A DNA stretch of 64,000 bases from Desulfurellaceae bacterium (lineage in GTDB: Bacteria > Campylobacterota_A > Desulfurellia > Desulfurellales > Hippeaceae), in NCBI GenBank assembly GCA_015490005.1, contig WFYS01000057.1, positions 1 through 64,000 on the forward strand. Direction: 5' to 3'. Positions 42,311 to 51,679 of the stretch are shown here, one piece after another (position 1 is the first letter of the stretch; each line of letters begins with the position of its first letter). Position numbers and translations under genes: made by a program. The notes under the pieces were generated by a model, which worked only from the letters and a program-made list of their open reading frames with translations, did no database searches and was not told where the DNA came from.

Positions 42311-42628
42311 TTAAAAGAAGTAATGAAAAATCCAGTCTAACCTCCCGTGTTTTACAAAATAAATTCCACTATATTTCATGACCTCTTTGATTTTTTGCCT
42401 CATATCCGGTTTATAGCAGTGAACTTTGCAATGCTTACATTGGGGTTTTGGGTCAAGAGGACAGCTGTAAAGGCGTTTCAATGAGTATTGCAAAAGTTCA
42501 TAACAGTTTTTACAGTAGCCATCCTTGTATTCTGGGATACCCTTTTTTATGTGGTTGTTTTGACAGTAAACAGCGATGAATTTCCTAAGAACTTTTTCAT
42601 CCTTTTTAATCCTTTTTTCACGTTTCAT
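42311..42628 (-). CDS. YgbA-type (nitrous oxide-stimulated promoter family) cysteine-rich protein
   Basis: This 105-residue protein has the YgbA family pattern. An N-terminal FIAVYCQNNH precedes CKNCYELLQYSLKRL, then CPLDPKPQCKHCKVHCY, and finally RQKIKEVMKYSGIYF. Nine cysteines arranged as CxxC and CxxCxxxxC suggest a zinc or iron-sulphur site. In Escherichia coli ygbA is regulated by the nitric-oxide regulator NsrR and helps recovery from nitrosative stress; the mechanism is unclear. Here it overlaps purD by 4 bp, upstream of purH, so it is co-expressed with purine genes. No NsrR site was sought systematically. Confidence 0.8.
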   Translation of the reverse strand: MKREKRIKKDEKVLRKFIAVYCQNNHIKKGIPEYKDGYCKNCYELLQYSLKRLYSCPLDPKPQCKHCKVHCYKPDMRQKIKEVMKYSGIYFVKHGRLDWIFHYFF

Positions 42629-43902
42629 AGATACTTGTAAGCTTTGTTGCCAATATCTGTCCTATAGTGCGTTTTATCAAAATTTATAAGCCTTATAGCA
42701 TCATATGCTTTTTTTTGGGCCATCTTAAAATCTTTATCCAATCCAACAACGTTTAGAACACGGCCGCCGCTTGTTATAACATTTCCTCTCTCATCCAACT
42801 TCGTTCCTGCATGGAATACGATGACGTCGTCCAATTTTTCTACATTGTCTAAACCCGTTATTACCTTGCCATTTTCATAGCTCAGCGGATATCCACCGCT
42901 TGCCAAAACAACGCAAACAGAGTATACGTTTTTCCATTTCAAAGTGTAGTTATTCAAATTCCCTTCAATAGTAGCAAGTATAATCTCCACTATGTCGCTT
43001 TCAAGAAGCGGCAGAATTGCCTGGGTTTCTGGGTCACCGAAGCGGCAGTTGAACTCCAAAACATACGGTTTTCCGTTTTTTATCATTAGCCCGGCGTATA
43101 AAACCCCCTTGTACGTTCTGCCTTCTTCTTTCATGCTTAGAATTGTCTTTTTCATGATGTTTTCGATGATGTACTGTCGCATCTCTTCATTGACAATTGG
43201 GGTAGGGGCGTAGGCACCCATTCCGCCTGTGTTCGGACCTTCATCGTTGTTGTATGCAGGTTTGTGGTCTTGGGCTGCTATCATTGGTAAAATATTTTCT
43301 CCATCACTAAAAGCTAAAAATGAAGCCTCTTCGCCTTCTAAAAATTCTTCTATTACTACTTTATCGCCAATTCCGCCAAATTTCCTTTTGATAAAGATAT
43401 CCTCTAATGCTTTAATTGCTTCCTCTTTTGTTTTTGCTACCGTGACGCCCTTTCCAGCGGCCAAGCCATCTGCTTTAACAACAATGGGTACTCCTTTTGA
43501 TTGAATGTAAGAGTTCGCATCGTCAAAGTTGTCAAACGTCTTATATTCTGCTGTGGGGATAGAGTATTTATTCAAAAATTTCTTTGTGAAAGATTTACTT
43601 GCCTCAAGGATTGCTGCGCCCTTTTTTGGACCGAACGCCTTAATCCCAACCCTTTCAAGTTCATCCACTATGCCAGAAGCCAAAGGGTTTTCAGGACCGA
43701 CAACAACAAGATTTATCTGTTCATCTGTGGCAAAATCTACAATCCCATTTATATCTTCCGCATCAATGTTAATATTTTTGGCAATTTTTGAAGTTCCGGC
43801 GTTACCCGGTATGCAGTAAAGTTCTTTGCACAATTTGGATTGTTTAATTTTGTATGCTAATGCATGTTCCCTTCCACCACTACCCACAACAGCTATTTTC
43901 AT
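42625..43902 (-). CDS. purD: Phosphoribosylamine-glycine ligase
   Basis: PurD is the GAR synthetase of purine synthesis. The 425-residue ATP-grasp protein has the N-terminal VVGSGGREHALA, GPENPLASGIVDEL, the ATP-grasp lysines in IVVKADGLAAGKGV, the GPNTGGMGAY substrate loop near residue 222, and EFNCRFGDPETQ. Its stop overlaps the YgbA gene start by 4 bp. The MCP gene is 14 bp upstream, so transcription may come from the flhA run. Confidence 0.97.
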   Translation of the reverse strand: MKIAVVGSGGREHALAYKIKQSKLCKELYCIPGNAGTSKIAKNINIDAEDINGIVDFATDEQINLVVVGPENPLASGIVDELERVGIKAFGPKKGAAILEASKSFTKKFLNKYSIPTAEYKTFDNFDDANSYIQSKGVPIVVKADGLAAGKGVTVAKTKEEAIKALEDIFIKRKFGGIGDKVVIEEFLEGEEASFLAFSDGENILPMIAAQDHKPAYNNDEGPNTGGMGAYAPTPIVNEEMRQYIIENIMKKTILSMKEEGRTYKGVLYAGLMIKNGKPYVLEFNCRFGDPETQAILPLLESDIVEIILATIEGNLNNYTLKWKNVYSVCVVLASGGYPLSYENGKVITGLDNVEKLDDVIVFHAGTKLDERGNVITSGGRVLNVVGLDKDFKMAQKKAYDAIRLINFDKTHYRTDIGNKAYKYL

Positions 43903-43916
43903 TTTATCAGTACTCC

Positions 43917-45527
43917 CTAAACCTTAAATTTACCTACAGCTTCAGACACATTTTCAGCTAAATCCTTAAGTTCGTCAGACGCCCTTGATACATCCTCTGC
44001 AGCTTTAGCATTTTCTTTAGCTGCCTCTGTAACTTCTTGAACTTGGGCATCTATCTCGGCTACAGTTGCTGAGATTTCTTCAATTGCAGCACTTGTTGAG
44101 TTGATTTCTTCTATGGTTTGTTCTGTTTTACCCACCACTTCATTTATATGGTCTTTATTAACTTGAATTGCCTTTGCTTCCGATAATATACTATCTTGTG
44201 TTTTCTTTGTCTTTTTAATAGCGTTATCAACATCTTGTTGCATTTTTACAATCATGCTTCTGATTTCTTCGGTGGAGTTTTGTGTCTTTTCGGCTAACTT
44301 CCTGACCTCATCTGCAACAACGGCAAATCCTCGTCCAGCCTCTCCGGCGCGTGCAGCTTCGATTGCAGCATTTAGGGCAAGTAAGTTTGTTTGGTCTGCT
44401 ATATCACTGATTACATCAACAATCCTGCCGATTTGTTTCGATGATTCTCCAACAATGTTGATTTGACTCATAGTATCCTCTGCTAATTTAGCGTTAACCT
44501 CCATGTTGTTAACTCTTTCTTCTATATCTTGAATCATCTTTTCGTTTACTTCACCTATCTGATTTGCGAGGTAGGTAACGTTTTGGGCTGATTTTGCTAT
44601 ATCGTCTATAGCTTTTGTTGTATCGTTTATGGCGTGCATTATCTCTTCCATGCTTCTTGTTGTTTCCTCGTTTGTCGCAGACATCTCTGCCGCAGCACTT
44701 GCTAGGCTAGATGAATTTGTTACCATAACATCGGATGCCTGTTTTATATCCTTTACCATCTTGCTTAACTCGATTGCCATGTCATTTAAGTCTTGTTTTA
44801 ATTTTCCAATTTCATTTTTCGAATCTATATCAAACCTTATATTGAGATTGCCGTGCTTAAATACTTCTATTACTTTCGAGACTTCTAATAACGAATCTAA
44901 TAAGTTGTTTTTAATAACAATAAATCCAAATATTAATATGATTGTTAACAAGGAGTAGATTATAACTAAAATAGTCAAGGTTGTTTTGAAGCTACCTTTA
45001 ACTTTGTCCATAGAAGTTCTCATTATACCTATCCTGTTGCCTATAAGTTGTGTTAGTGTGTTTTGGATAGAACTTGATACTTCATTGAGTTCCTTTATTA
45101 CACCGTTTGACACGTTTCCAGACTGCAGAGCTTTTGCCATATCCTCTGTCGCTTGTTTTAAATCAGAGTTTATTTTGTTCTCAATGCTGCTTAAGGTATT
45201 AATCTCATCGGTTGATAGTTTAGCTTTGCCATTATTGATGGTATCGTCAATAAGGCTATCTATTTTGTTGAAATACGTTTTAGCTTGATTAATTAAATTT
45301 GGGTTATTTTTTATATAAGCTTTGAGAAGAAGTTTTGAGCCTTTGCTATAATTGCTTTCAATTTTGTGGTACAAAACAATTTCATTTAAATCCCTATGGT
45401 AGATTTTGTTTATGCTGTGCCTGTTTTTGCTCAATGCTGTTATGGTATAAATTGTTGCAAAGACAAACCCTATTATAATGAGGAGAAAACTTCCTATAGT
45501 CATTGACTTGACTGATACGTTCTTCAT
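43917..45527 (-). CDS. Methyl-accepting chemotaxis protein
   Basis: This 536-residue chemoreceptor has a first transmembrane helix at residues 9-30 and a small periplasmic four-helix sensor to about residue 180 ([10 protein letters not shown], no obvious ligand motif). A second helix ([19 protein letters not shown]) is followed by a HAMP domain and a long signalling hairpin. The tip is the conserved [18 protein letters not shown]. Putative methylation regions flank it. No C-terminal CheR pentapeptide is present (ends AVGKFKV). It is 30 bp downstream of ccdA and is probably expressed with flhA-flhF-flhG. Confidence 0.93.
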   Translation of the reverse strand: MKNVSVKSMTIGSFLLIIIGFVFATIYTITALSKNRHSINKIYHRDLNEIVLYHKIESNYSKGSKLLLKAYIKNNPNLINQAKTYFNKIDSLIDDTINNGKAKLSTDEINTLSSIENKINSDLKQATEDMAKALQSGNVSNGVIKELNEVSSSIQNTLTQLIGNRIGIMRTSMDKVKGSFKTTLTILVIIYSLLTIILIFGFIVIKNNLLDSLLEVSKVIEVFKHGNLNIRFDIDSKNEIGKLKQDLNDMAIELSKMVKDIKQASDVMVTNSSSLASAAAEMSATNEETTRSMEEIMHAINDTTKAIDDIAKSAQNVTYLANQIGEVNEKMIQDIEERVNNMEVNAKLAEDTMSQINIVGESSKQIGRIVDVISDIADQTNLLALNAAIEAARAGEAGRGFAVVADEVRKLAEKTQNSTEEIRSMIVKMQQDVDNAIKKTKKTQDSILSEAKAIQVNKDHINEVVGKTEQTIEEINSTSAAIEEISATVAEIDAQVQEVTEAAKENAKAAEDVSRASDELKDLAENVSEAVGKFKV

Positions 45528-45557
45528 AAGCCACCTCCCTCATTTTTTATAAAGTAT

Positions 45558-46232
45558 TTAGAAACCTCCGTTATAAATTAGATATATTCCGGCAAACACA
45601 AGCAAAGCACCTGATGCCCTTTGGAGTATATCCAGTCTCCTCAAAATTTTAGATGCTTTGAAGAAGTAGTTTATCGAGAAAGAGAAGATTAGAAAAGGTA
45701 CACCTATTCCCAATGAATATACCAATAAAAGTAGTGCACCTTGTTGCATATTTGCTGTGTCGGCAGCCAAAATCAGTATAGATGAAAGCATAGGTCCAAC
45801 ACAAGGACTCCAACCAAAGGCAAATATTACTCCAAATGCAAGCGAGGAAATGAGGCCTGTAGAATGAAAGCAGGCTGTAAACCTCTTTGTTCTATTCAGT
45901 AGGTTTAGTTTAAAAATTTCCGCGAGATGTAAACCAAATATTATGACTAGTACCCCTGATATTCTGGCAAACAGGACTTTATTGCTTAGTAGAAATTCTC
46001 CTACACTACTTGATGCAACACCCATAGACATAAAAGTAATAGCAAAACCCAAAATAAATACAGTTGTTCTTAAGAAAATTTGTATTAATTTTAATCTCTT
46101 CTTTTCTTTTAACTCTCCTATGCTGTATCCAGTTACGAAAGATATATATACAGGTATGAGTGGAAAAATGCATGGAGAGAAAAAGCTGAGCAATCCTCCC
46201 ACAAAAGCTCCCCATATAAGGCTTAAACTCAT
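45558..46232 (-). CDS. ccdA: CcdA-type cytochrome c biogenesis/thiol-disulfide transporter
   Basis: This 224-residue membrane protein with about six helices carries electrons across the membrane to periplasmic thioredoxin-like proteins. The two essential cysteines are in FFSPCIFPLIP (residue 21) and FGWSPCVGPM, matching the CcdA/DsbD core. The ATG at 46232 shares a base with the flhG stop (TGATG), indicating coupled translation. The only thioredoxin in the window, at 62168, lacks a signal peptide and is unlikely to be the partner. Placement in a flagellar and chemotaxis run is unusual. Confidence 0.9.
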   Translation of the reverse strand: MSLSLIWGAFVGGLLSFFSPCIFPLIPVYISFVTGYSIGELKEKKRLKLIQIFLRTTVFILGFAITFMSMGVASSSVGEFLLSNKVLFARISGVLVIIFGLHLAEIFKLNLLNRTKRFTACFHSTGLISSLAFGVIFAFGWSPCVGPMLSSILILAADTANMQQGALLLLVYSLGIGVPFLIFSFSINYFFKASKILRRLDILQRASGALLVFAGIYLIYNGGF

Positions 46233-47089
46233 CAACTACCTCCAAATAGTGACGCAAAGAAACGCGCAATAGGATTCTCCCTAACCTTAAGGTTTTCTTT
46301 AAACATGGTATTTATAAACTTTTTCATTGATATTGTAAAGTTGGAGTTTGGGTATAGCTCAGCTATAGCTTTTTGCTGTTTTACTGCCAATGATAGGTTT
46401 TTGTCTATTAATGAATACCCTCCATTTTTAAACTCCTTGTTTAGAAATTTTTTGCAGATTTTATTCAGGTTATTATAGGTGGTTTCTGCTTCTTCCTGAT
46501 TTCTTGCCATATTTACAAATATGTTTATATTTTCCCTTTTGTAGTTAGATGATGCTATTTTTATAACAGCGTATGCATCTGCCATAGATGTAGGCTCTGG
46601 AGTTGTGACTACAACAACCTCCTCCGAGCTTTTTATGAAAGATGTAACCTTTTTTGATATGCCTGCACCTGTGTCTATCAAAAGAATATCGGTGTCTTTT
46701 ATTATTTCTTGCAAATCGTTTTTAATTTTTGAAAATGCTGGTTCACTAATATTAGCCATTTCTTCTACGCCGCTGCCGGCTGGTATAACGTGAAAATTGT
46801 CATTTACCTTTAACATTATATCTTTCATTTTTTTGCCTTTTTTTATCACATCTATCAGGGTATGTTTTGGTTTTAGACCCAGTAGAATATCTATGTTTGC
46901 AAGACCTAAATCTGCGTCAAAAACTATAACTTTTTTTCCTATTGTGCTTAAAAGGTATGCAACATTAGCAACAATATTCGTTTTGCCTACACCACCTTTT
47001 CCACTTGTAAAGGCTATAACTCTTGATTTTTTCTTATCTTTAGCTTTCTCTTTTACCATTTCTCTCAATTTCTCAGCCTGATCAGCCAT
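46232..47089 (-). CDS. flhG: Flagellar number regulator FlhG (MinD/ParA ATPase)
   Basis: FlhG limits flagellar number or placement and stimulates FlhF. The 285-residue protein has the N-terminal FlhG activation helix (DQAEKLREMV) typical of FlhG, the deviant Walker A SGKGGVGKTN near residue 29, DADLGLANIDILLG, and LLIDTGAGI. It lacks the obvious MinD membrane-targeting helix, although the last residues (ARFFASLFG) are amphipathic. It lies directly after flhF (overlap 8 bp), the conserved pair. Confidence 0.93.
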   Translation of the reverse strand: MADQAEKLREMVKEKAKDKKKSRVIAFTSGKGGVGKTNIVANVAYLLSTIGKKVIVFDADLGLANIDILLGLKPKHTLIDVIKKGKKMKDIMLKVNDNFHVIPAGSGVEEMANISEPAFSKIKNDLQEIIKDTDILLIDTGAGISKKVTSFIKSSEEVVVVTTPEPTSMADAYAVIKIASSNYKRENINIFVNMARNQEEAETTYNNLNKICKKFLNKEFKNGGYSLIDKNLSLAVKQQKAIAELYPNSNFTISMKKFINTMFKENLKVRENPIARFFASLFGGS

Positions 47090-48290
47090 TTTCTACTCCC
47101 CTTTTTATAATTAAGGAAGATACTTTCAACGGTTGAGCTTTCATAATGTCTGTTGGAACATCCTGACCGTATGATACACAAAATACAGGTTTTTTTGTTT
47201 TTACAACTATATTAAGCATAGTGCCCGGCGTTTTTGTTTCATCTACTTTGGTGAATATAAGGTCATTTATTGGTAAAGTTTTGAATTGGTTGTAAGTGTC
47301 TATGCAATCTTCCTCTTTGGTGTTAACAGCTAAAACAAGTGACATATGAAGTCTATTTTCTCCCTTGAATATACTGAAAAGCTCGTTTAATCGCTTTATA
47401 TCTTTAGGGCTTCTCCCAACGGTGTCTACCAAAACTGTGTCCATATCTTTTAGGTCTTCTATGGCATTTTTAAAATCTTCCTTTGTTATGCTCACAATAG
47501 CTGGTATATCCATAATTTTTGCGTAGTTCAAAAGCTGGTCAACAGCCCCTATTCTGTACGTATCTGTTGTTATTATACCAACCTTTCTATTCTCTTTGAG
47601 CTTATAAATAGCTGCTAATTTTGCCAAAGTTGTGGTTTTCCCCACACCTGTAGGCCCCAACAGGACTATGTTTTTCTTTGTTGGCTTGCTTTGCTTGAAG
47701 AATTGGCTTATTACAACGGATAGGTACTCTTTTACGTACTCATCTTCATTTAACCTTCTTTTATCGATATTTTTGTGAACACCCGTTATAATTTTGTATG
47801 CGTATTTTTTTCTTATGCCTATATCGCACATATAGGTGAAATGTTTATTCATTCCCAGCGGTATTTTTGATAGGTCTATGTCTTCAGATTTTTTGGTGTA
47901 ATTTATGGCTTTTTTCAAATCATCAATATCTGATTTTATGTCACTAACAAGCCGTTCAATATTTTCTTTTCCGGCTTTATAAATCAGTTGCTCTAATTTT
48001 TTGATTCTTTCCTCTATGTTATCACTGTTTATTTCTTTTTTTGTACTCTTTTGAACAGGCGTGTTATTGTTGGTATATTTTTTCATTACTTTTTTAAAGG
48101 CAGGTTTTCCGTTTAACGGTTTTTCATCCAGGGCAGCTGTTACCTCATAAACTTCCTTTTTAAAGAAAGAAAAAAAGGAACCTTGTTTAACTTTTTTGTA
48201 TGACAAAATGAGAGCATCCTCACCCAATTCCTCTTTTATTTTCTTTATGGCCTCTTGCATGGTGGGTGCTCTGTAAGTTTTTACAATCAT
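47082..48290 (-). CDS. flhF: Flagellar SRP-like GTPase FlhF
   Basis: FlhF places the polar flagellum and belongs to the SRP-type GTPases with Ffh and FtsY. The 402-residue protein has a basic B domain (residues 1-100, MIVKTYRAPTMQEA) and a helical N domain. The G domain follows, with G1 [15 protein letters not shown] near residue 211, G2 TTDTYRIGAVDQL, G3 DTVGRSPKD and G4 TKVDETKTPG. It overlaps flhA by 4 bp and flhG by 8 bp. Together the three are the usual flagellar regulatory block. Confidence 0.94.
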   Translation of the reverse strand: MIVKTYRAPTMQEAIKKIKEELGEDALILSYKKVKQGSFFSFFKKEVYEVTAALDEKPLNGKPAFKKVMKKYTNNNTPVQKSTKKEINSDNIEERIKKLEQLIYKAGKENIERLVSDIKSDIDDLKKAINYTKKSEDIDLSKIPLGMNKHFTYMCDIGIRKKYAYKIITGVHKNIDKRRLNEDEYVKEYLSVVISQFFKQSKPTKKNIVLLGPTGVGKTTTLAKLAAIYKLKENRKVGIITTDTYRIGAVDQLLNYAKIMDIPAIVSITKEDFKNAIEDLKDMDTVLVDTVGRSPKDIKRLNELFSIFKGENRLHMSLVLAVNTKEEDCIDTYNQFKTLPINDLIFTKVDETKTPGTMLNIVVKTKKPVFCVSYGQDVPTDIMKAQPLKVSSLIIKRGVENG

Positions 48291-50365
48291 AATTCTATAC
48301 TACCAACAGTTTTTATCTCAACGCCTTCTGCAACCTCTGCGTAAGAAATCACAGGTACTTTAGGAAAAAATCTTTCTATAAACCCCTTAAAGTATCTTCT
48401 TATCTTAGGAGAAGTCAAGATGATTGGTTCTATACCATTTTCAACTACGTTTGATATAGCCTCTTGAGTTTTCTCAAGTAATTTTTCCGATATGTTCGAT
48501 GGTAGGTCTAAATATCCTACTCCGTTTTGCTCCTTTATGCTAGCGCTTAAAACGCCATCAACGTTGTTGCCTAATGTTATTACCTGGATAGTATTTTCTT
48601 GGTCTTTGAGTTTGTTTGTAATGTGTTGTGCTAGAGCTATTCTCACATATTCTGTAAGTAGGTCTGGGTCTTTTGTATAAATTCCATAATCCGCCAATGT
48701 TTCTGCTATGGTTATCATGTCTTTGACAGGCACTCCCTCTTTTAGTAGGTTTTTCAAGATTTTGTGTATTATTCCGAGTTGCAGTTGACTCGTTAGTTCT
48801 TCTACTATTTTTGGATAGTCTTCTTTTATTGTGTCAAGTAGCTTGCTTGCATCTTGTCGGGTAAATATGTCTGAGATATGTGTTTTTACTATCTCAGTTA
48901 TATGTGTGATTATTACTGTAGCTGGGTCTACTACTGTGTATCCTTTAACAATGGCGGCACTTTTGTCCTTAGACTCTATCCATAAAGCATCAAGACCAAA
49001 GGCTGGTTCTTTTGTTTGTATGCCTTCTAAATCATGCCCTCCTCCCGGCTTCATTGCCAAAAATTTATCTGGGAAAATCGTGTATTTTGCGACTTCAACA
49101 CCCTTTATTAAGAAGACGTACTCGTTCCTATCCAGGTTTAGGTCATCCCTAATTCTGATTGAAGGTATAATAACCCCGAGTTCCGAAGCTATCTGTTTTC
49201 TCATAAGTTTTATACGTTTTATTAATCCACCGCTTTTATCATCAACAAAACCTATAAGTCCATAGCCTATCTTTAGTTCTAGAAGGTCAACTTTCACAGC
49301 TTCCTCTATGTCTTCCATAGTGATTTCTTCTTGAGGCTCCTCTTCACTTTCCTCTTCTTCTTTCTTTTCTTCCTCTTTTTTCTGTTGTGTTGCAATTGAA
49401 TAAGCGATACCAGCTAAAATCAGAGCCAAAATAAGTAAATGCATGGTTGGCATACCAGGCACAAATGACATTACGGTAAGAATGATAGATGCTATGTAAA
49501 GGGTTCTGTATTGATTTACTATTTGTCTAATAACATTTTCTGATAAGTTAATTTCTTCAGAGCTTCTTGTTATGATTATACCAGCTGCTGTTGATACGGT
49601 TAAAGCAGGTAGTTGGCTAACCAACCCATCTCCGATTGTTAAAACTGTGTATCTTCCTGCAGCTGTAGATAGTGCCATGTGGTGTTGTAATACACCGATA
49701 ATTATTCCACCTATTATGTTTATAGCGGTTATTAAAAGGCCTGCTATTGCATCGCCGCGTACGAATTTACTAGCGCCGTCCATTGCTCCGTAAAAATCTG
49801 CTTGTCTAGCAATATCTTCTCTTCTTCTTCTTGCCTCGTTTTCGTCAATTAAACCTGCATTTAAATCTGCATCTATACTCATCTGTTTACCTGGCATTGC
49901 ATCTAGCGTAAACCTTGCAGCTACCTCTGCTACTCTGCCGGCACCTTTTGTGATTACTACGAAATTTATGATTATCAAAATTATGAAAACGATTAGTCCC
50001 ACTACATAATTACCACCAACAACAAAATAGCCAAATGTCTCTATCATTTTTCCTGCTGCGTCTGGTGTTTGGCTTCCATGTAGTAGGATTGCCCTTGTAG
50101 TAGCTACGTTTAACGATAGTCTATATAAAGTAACAGCGAGTAAAACGGACGGAAATGTAGAAAAATCTAGCGGTTTTGGTATGTAAATACCTATAAAGAA
50201 GATTAAAAGTGATAGAGCAAAGGAGATAGAAACAAGAAAGTCTATAACAAAACCCGGAAGTGGTATTATTAAAACGGCAAAGATAGCTATAACAGTGAAT
50301 ATAACTGTAAAATCGCTAAACTTTATTCCTTTAATGCCTGACACCTCCAGCGTTAGCCAAGACAA
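48287..50365 (-). CDS. flhA: Flagellar type III export protein FlhA
   Basis: FlhA is the export-gate membrane protein. It has about 8 N-terminal helices with LYRLSLNVATTRAIL and the FHIPEP loop segment RFTLDAMPGKQM, then a cytoplasmic domain from residue 340 that ends in VISYAEV. As annotated it starts with TTG and has 692 residues. A perfect GGAGG (50348-50344) lies inside the first nine codons, 8 bases before an in-frame ATT (50335-50333), and no ATG or GTG is well placed. So the true start may be ATT. The gene heads the flhA-flhF-flhG run. Confidence 0.93.
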   Translation of the reverse strand: MSWLTLEVSGIKGIKFSDFTVIFTVIAIFAVLIIPLPGFVIDFLVSISFALSLLIFFIGIYIPKPLDFSTFPSVLLAVTLYRLSLNVATTRAILLHGSQTPDAAGKMIETFGYFVVGGNYVVGLIVFIILIIINFVVITKGAGRVAEVAARFTLDAMPGKQMSIDADLNAGLIDENEARRRREDIARQADFYGAMDGASKFVRGDAIAGLLITAINIIGGIIIGVLQHHMALSTAAGRYTVLTIGDGLVSQLPALTVSTAAGIIITRSSEEINLSENVIRQIVNQYRTLYIASIILTVMSFVPGMPTMHLLILALILAGIAYSIATQQKKEEEKKEEEESEEEPQEEITMEDIEEAVKVDLLELKIGYGLIGFVDDKSGGLIKRIKLMRKQIASELGVIIPSIRIRDDLNLDRNEYVFLIKGVEVAKYTIFPDKFLAMKPGGGHDLEGIQTKEPAFGLDALWIESKDKSAAIVKGYTVVDPATVIITHITEIVKTHISDIFTRQDASKLLDTIKEDYPKIVEELTSQLQLGIIHKILKNLLKEGVPVKDMITIAETLADYGIYTKDPDLLTEYVRIALAQHITNKLKDQENTIQVITLGNNVDGVLSASIKEQNGVGYLDLPSNISEKLLEKTQEAISNVVENGIEPIILTSPKIRRYFKGFIERFFPKVPVISYAEVAEGVEIKTVGSIEL

Positions 50366-50392
50366 TTATACAGAGTATGTCTGGATTTTCCA

Positions 50393-51679
50393 CTAAAGCT
50401 TGATTTTGCAAACTTTTTGTGAATTATAAATATTTATTCCGTATGTAAGTATATAGCTAACAATAACAGAAGATGTTAATGGAATTATAAGGTCTGTTTG
50501 GCTTAACTCTAAAACAAGTACAATGGCTGCTAAAGGCGTTTTTGCAACAGCTGCTAAGAATGCAGCCATACCACTTAGAACGAATAGTGATAGATTCACA
50601 TTAAATATACTGCTCATGATATTTCCTAACAGGGCTCCTATGACAAGGCTCGGTAGGATTATACCACCGGAAATTCCTGAACCAATGGCAAATGATGTTA
50701 TTACCATAATTAAAACTACGTCTAATAAAGCAGTGAGAAGTTTAGCATGCTGGATTGCAATTATTGTAAATGCTTTGTAGTTTACGCTGACGCTCAAAAG
50801 GTTCATTTTGTCGTTACTTAAAAGAAGTATTATAAAAGGCAGCGCTAAAAGTGTGCCAATTATAGGTCTAAAAAGAGGTTTGCTAAAATTTATAACACAG
50901 TTGGAAAAATGAAATAAATTGATAAATAAGTACGCTACTATAGATATAAAAGTGCCCATCAGCATCAATATAGGAATGATATGTATAGTCCAATGAATAT
51001 TTCCAGATTGTAGTTGTATTAAACTTCTTGCACCCCTTATGTGTGAGTATACTAGGTAGCTAAATATGGATGCCACTAAAACATCAGGAAAAGATTCATA
51101 TTCCATATCTGATATATATCTAATCTCTAAAGCAAAAATTGCACCACCGAGGGGGGCTTTGAGTAATGCAGAAGTAAAAGCTCCAGCACCGATGAGTGCA
51201 GCCTCTTCTTTCTTTATGTCACTCCATTTTAAAAACTTGGATAAGTACAGTGATAAAGTTGAGCCTATAAAAAAAGATGGACCCTCTCTTCCTGCTATAA
51301 ATTCACCAGAAAGTGCCAAGACGCTAATTATAAATTTCTTTATAAGTGTCTTTACGGGAACAGCATCTTTTAGATTGTTCAATACATAATTTATTCCTGC
51401 CCCGGCTATTGATTCATCTTTTATAATAAAGACACCTGTTACAATAGCAACAACTATAGGAAATATTTTTATGTAGAGTATATTTGAGGCAAGAATAGAA
51501 TTAATTTTGACTACAAATAGATCAAACAGTGCGGCAATAAAACCAATTGCAATCCCAGAGACTACTGAAAAGGGAAATCTCTTTGATAAATAGGAAAGGA
51601 TTTGTATCCAGTTAAGATGATTGCATGTTATCTTATTTCGGCACTTATTGATTTTTTCTTTTAATTTTATTTGCAACAT
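50393..51679 (-). CDS. ClC-family chloride channel or antiporter (no CBS domain, copy 3)
   Basis: This 428-residue membrane protein is shorter than copies 1 and 2 because it ends after the channel core. Motifs are AGAGINYVL, GREGPSFFIG with the external gating glutamate, and GSGISGGIILP. The internal proton-glutamate position is Ile (ALEIRYIS). The sequence is distant from the other two copies, so this is a separate subfamily. Its start overlaps the AI-2E permease gene by 35 bp and has no clear Shine-Dalgarno site. flhA begins 27 bp downstream. Confidence 0.85.
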   Translation of the reverse strand: MLQIKLKEKINKCRNKITCNHLNWIQILSYLSKRFPFSVVSGIAIGFIAALFDLFVVKINSILASNILYIKIFPIVVAIVTGVFIIKDESIAGAGINYVLNNLKDAVPVKTLIKKFIISVLALSGEFIAGREGPSFFIGSTLSLYLSKFLKWSDIKKEEAALIGAGAFTSALLKAPLGGAIFALEIRYISDMEYESFPDVLVASIFSYLVYSHIRGARSLIQLQSGNIHWTIHIIPILMLMGTFISIVAYLFINLFHFSNCVINFSKPLFRPIIGTLLALPFIILLLSNDKMNLLSVSVNYKAFTIIAIQHAKLLTALLDVVLIMVITSFAIGSGISGGIILPSLVIGALLGNIMSSIFNVNLSLFVLSGMAAFLAAVAKTPLAAIVLVLELSQTDLIIPLTSSVIVSYILTYGINIYNSQKVCKIKL

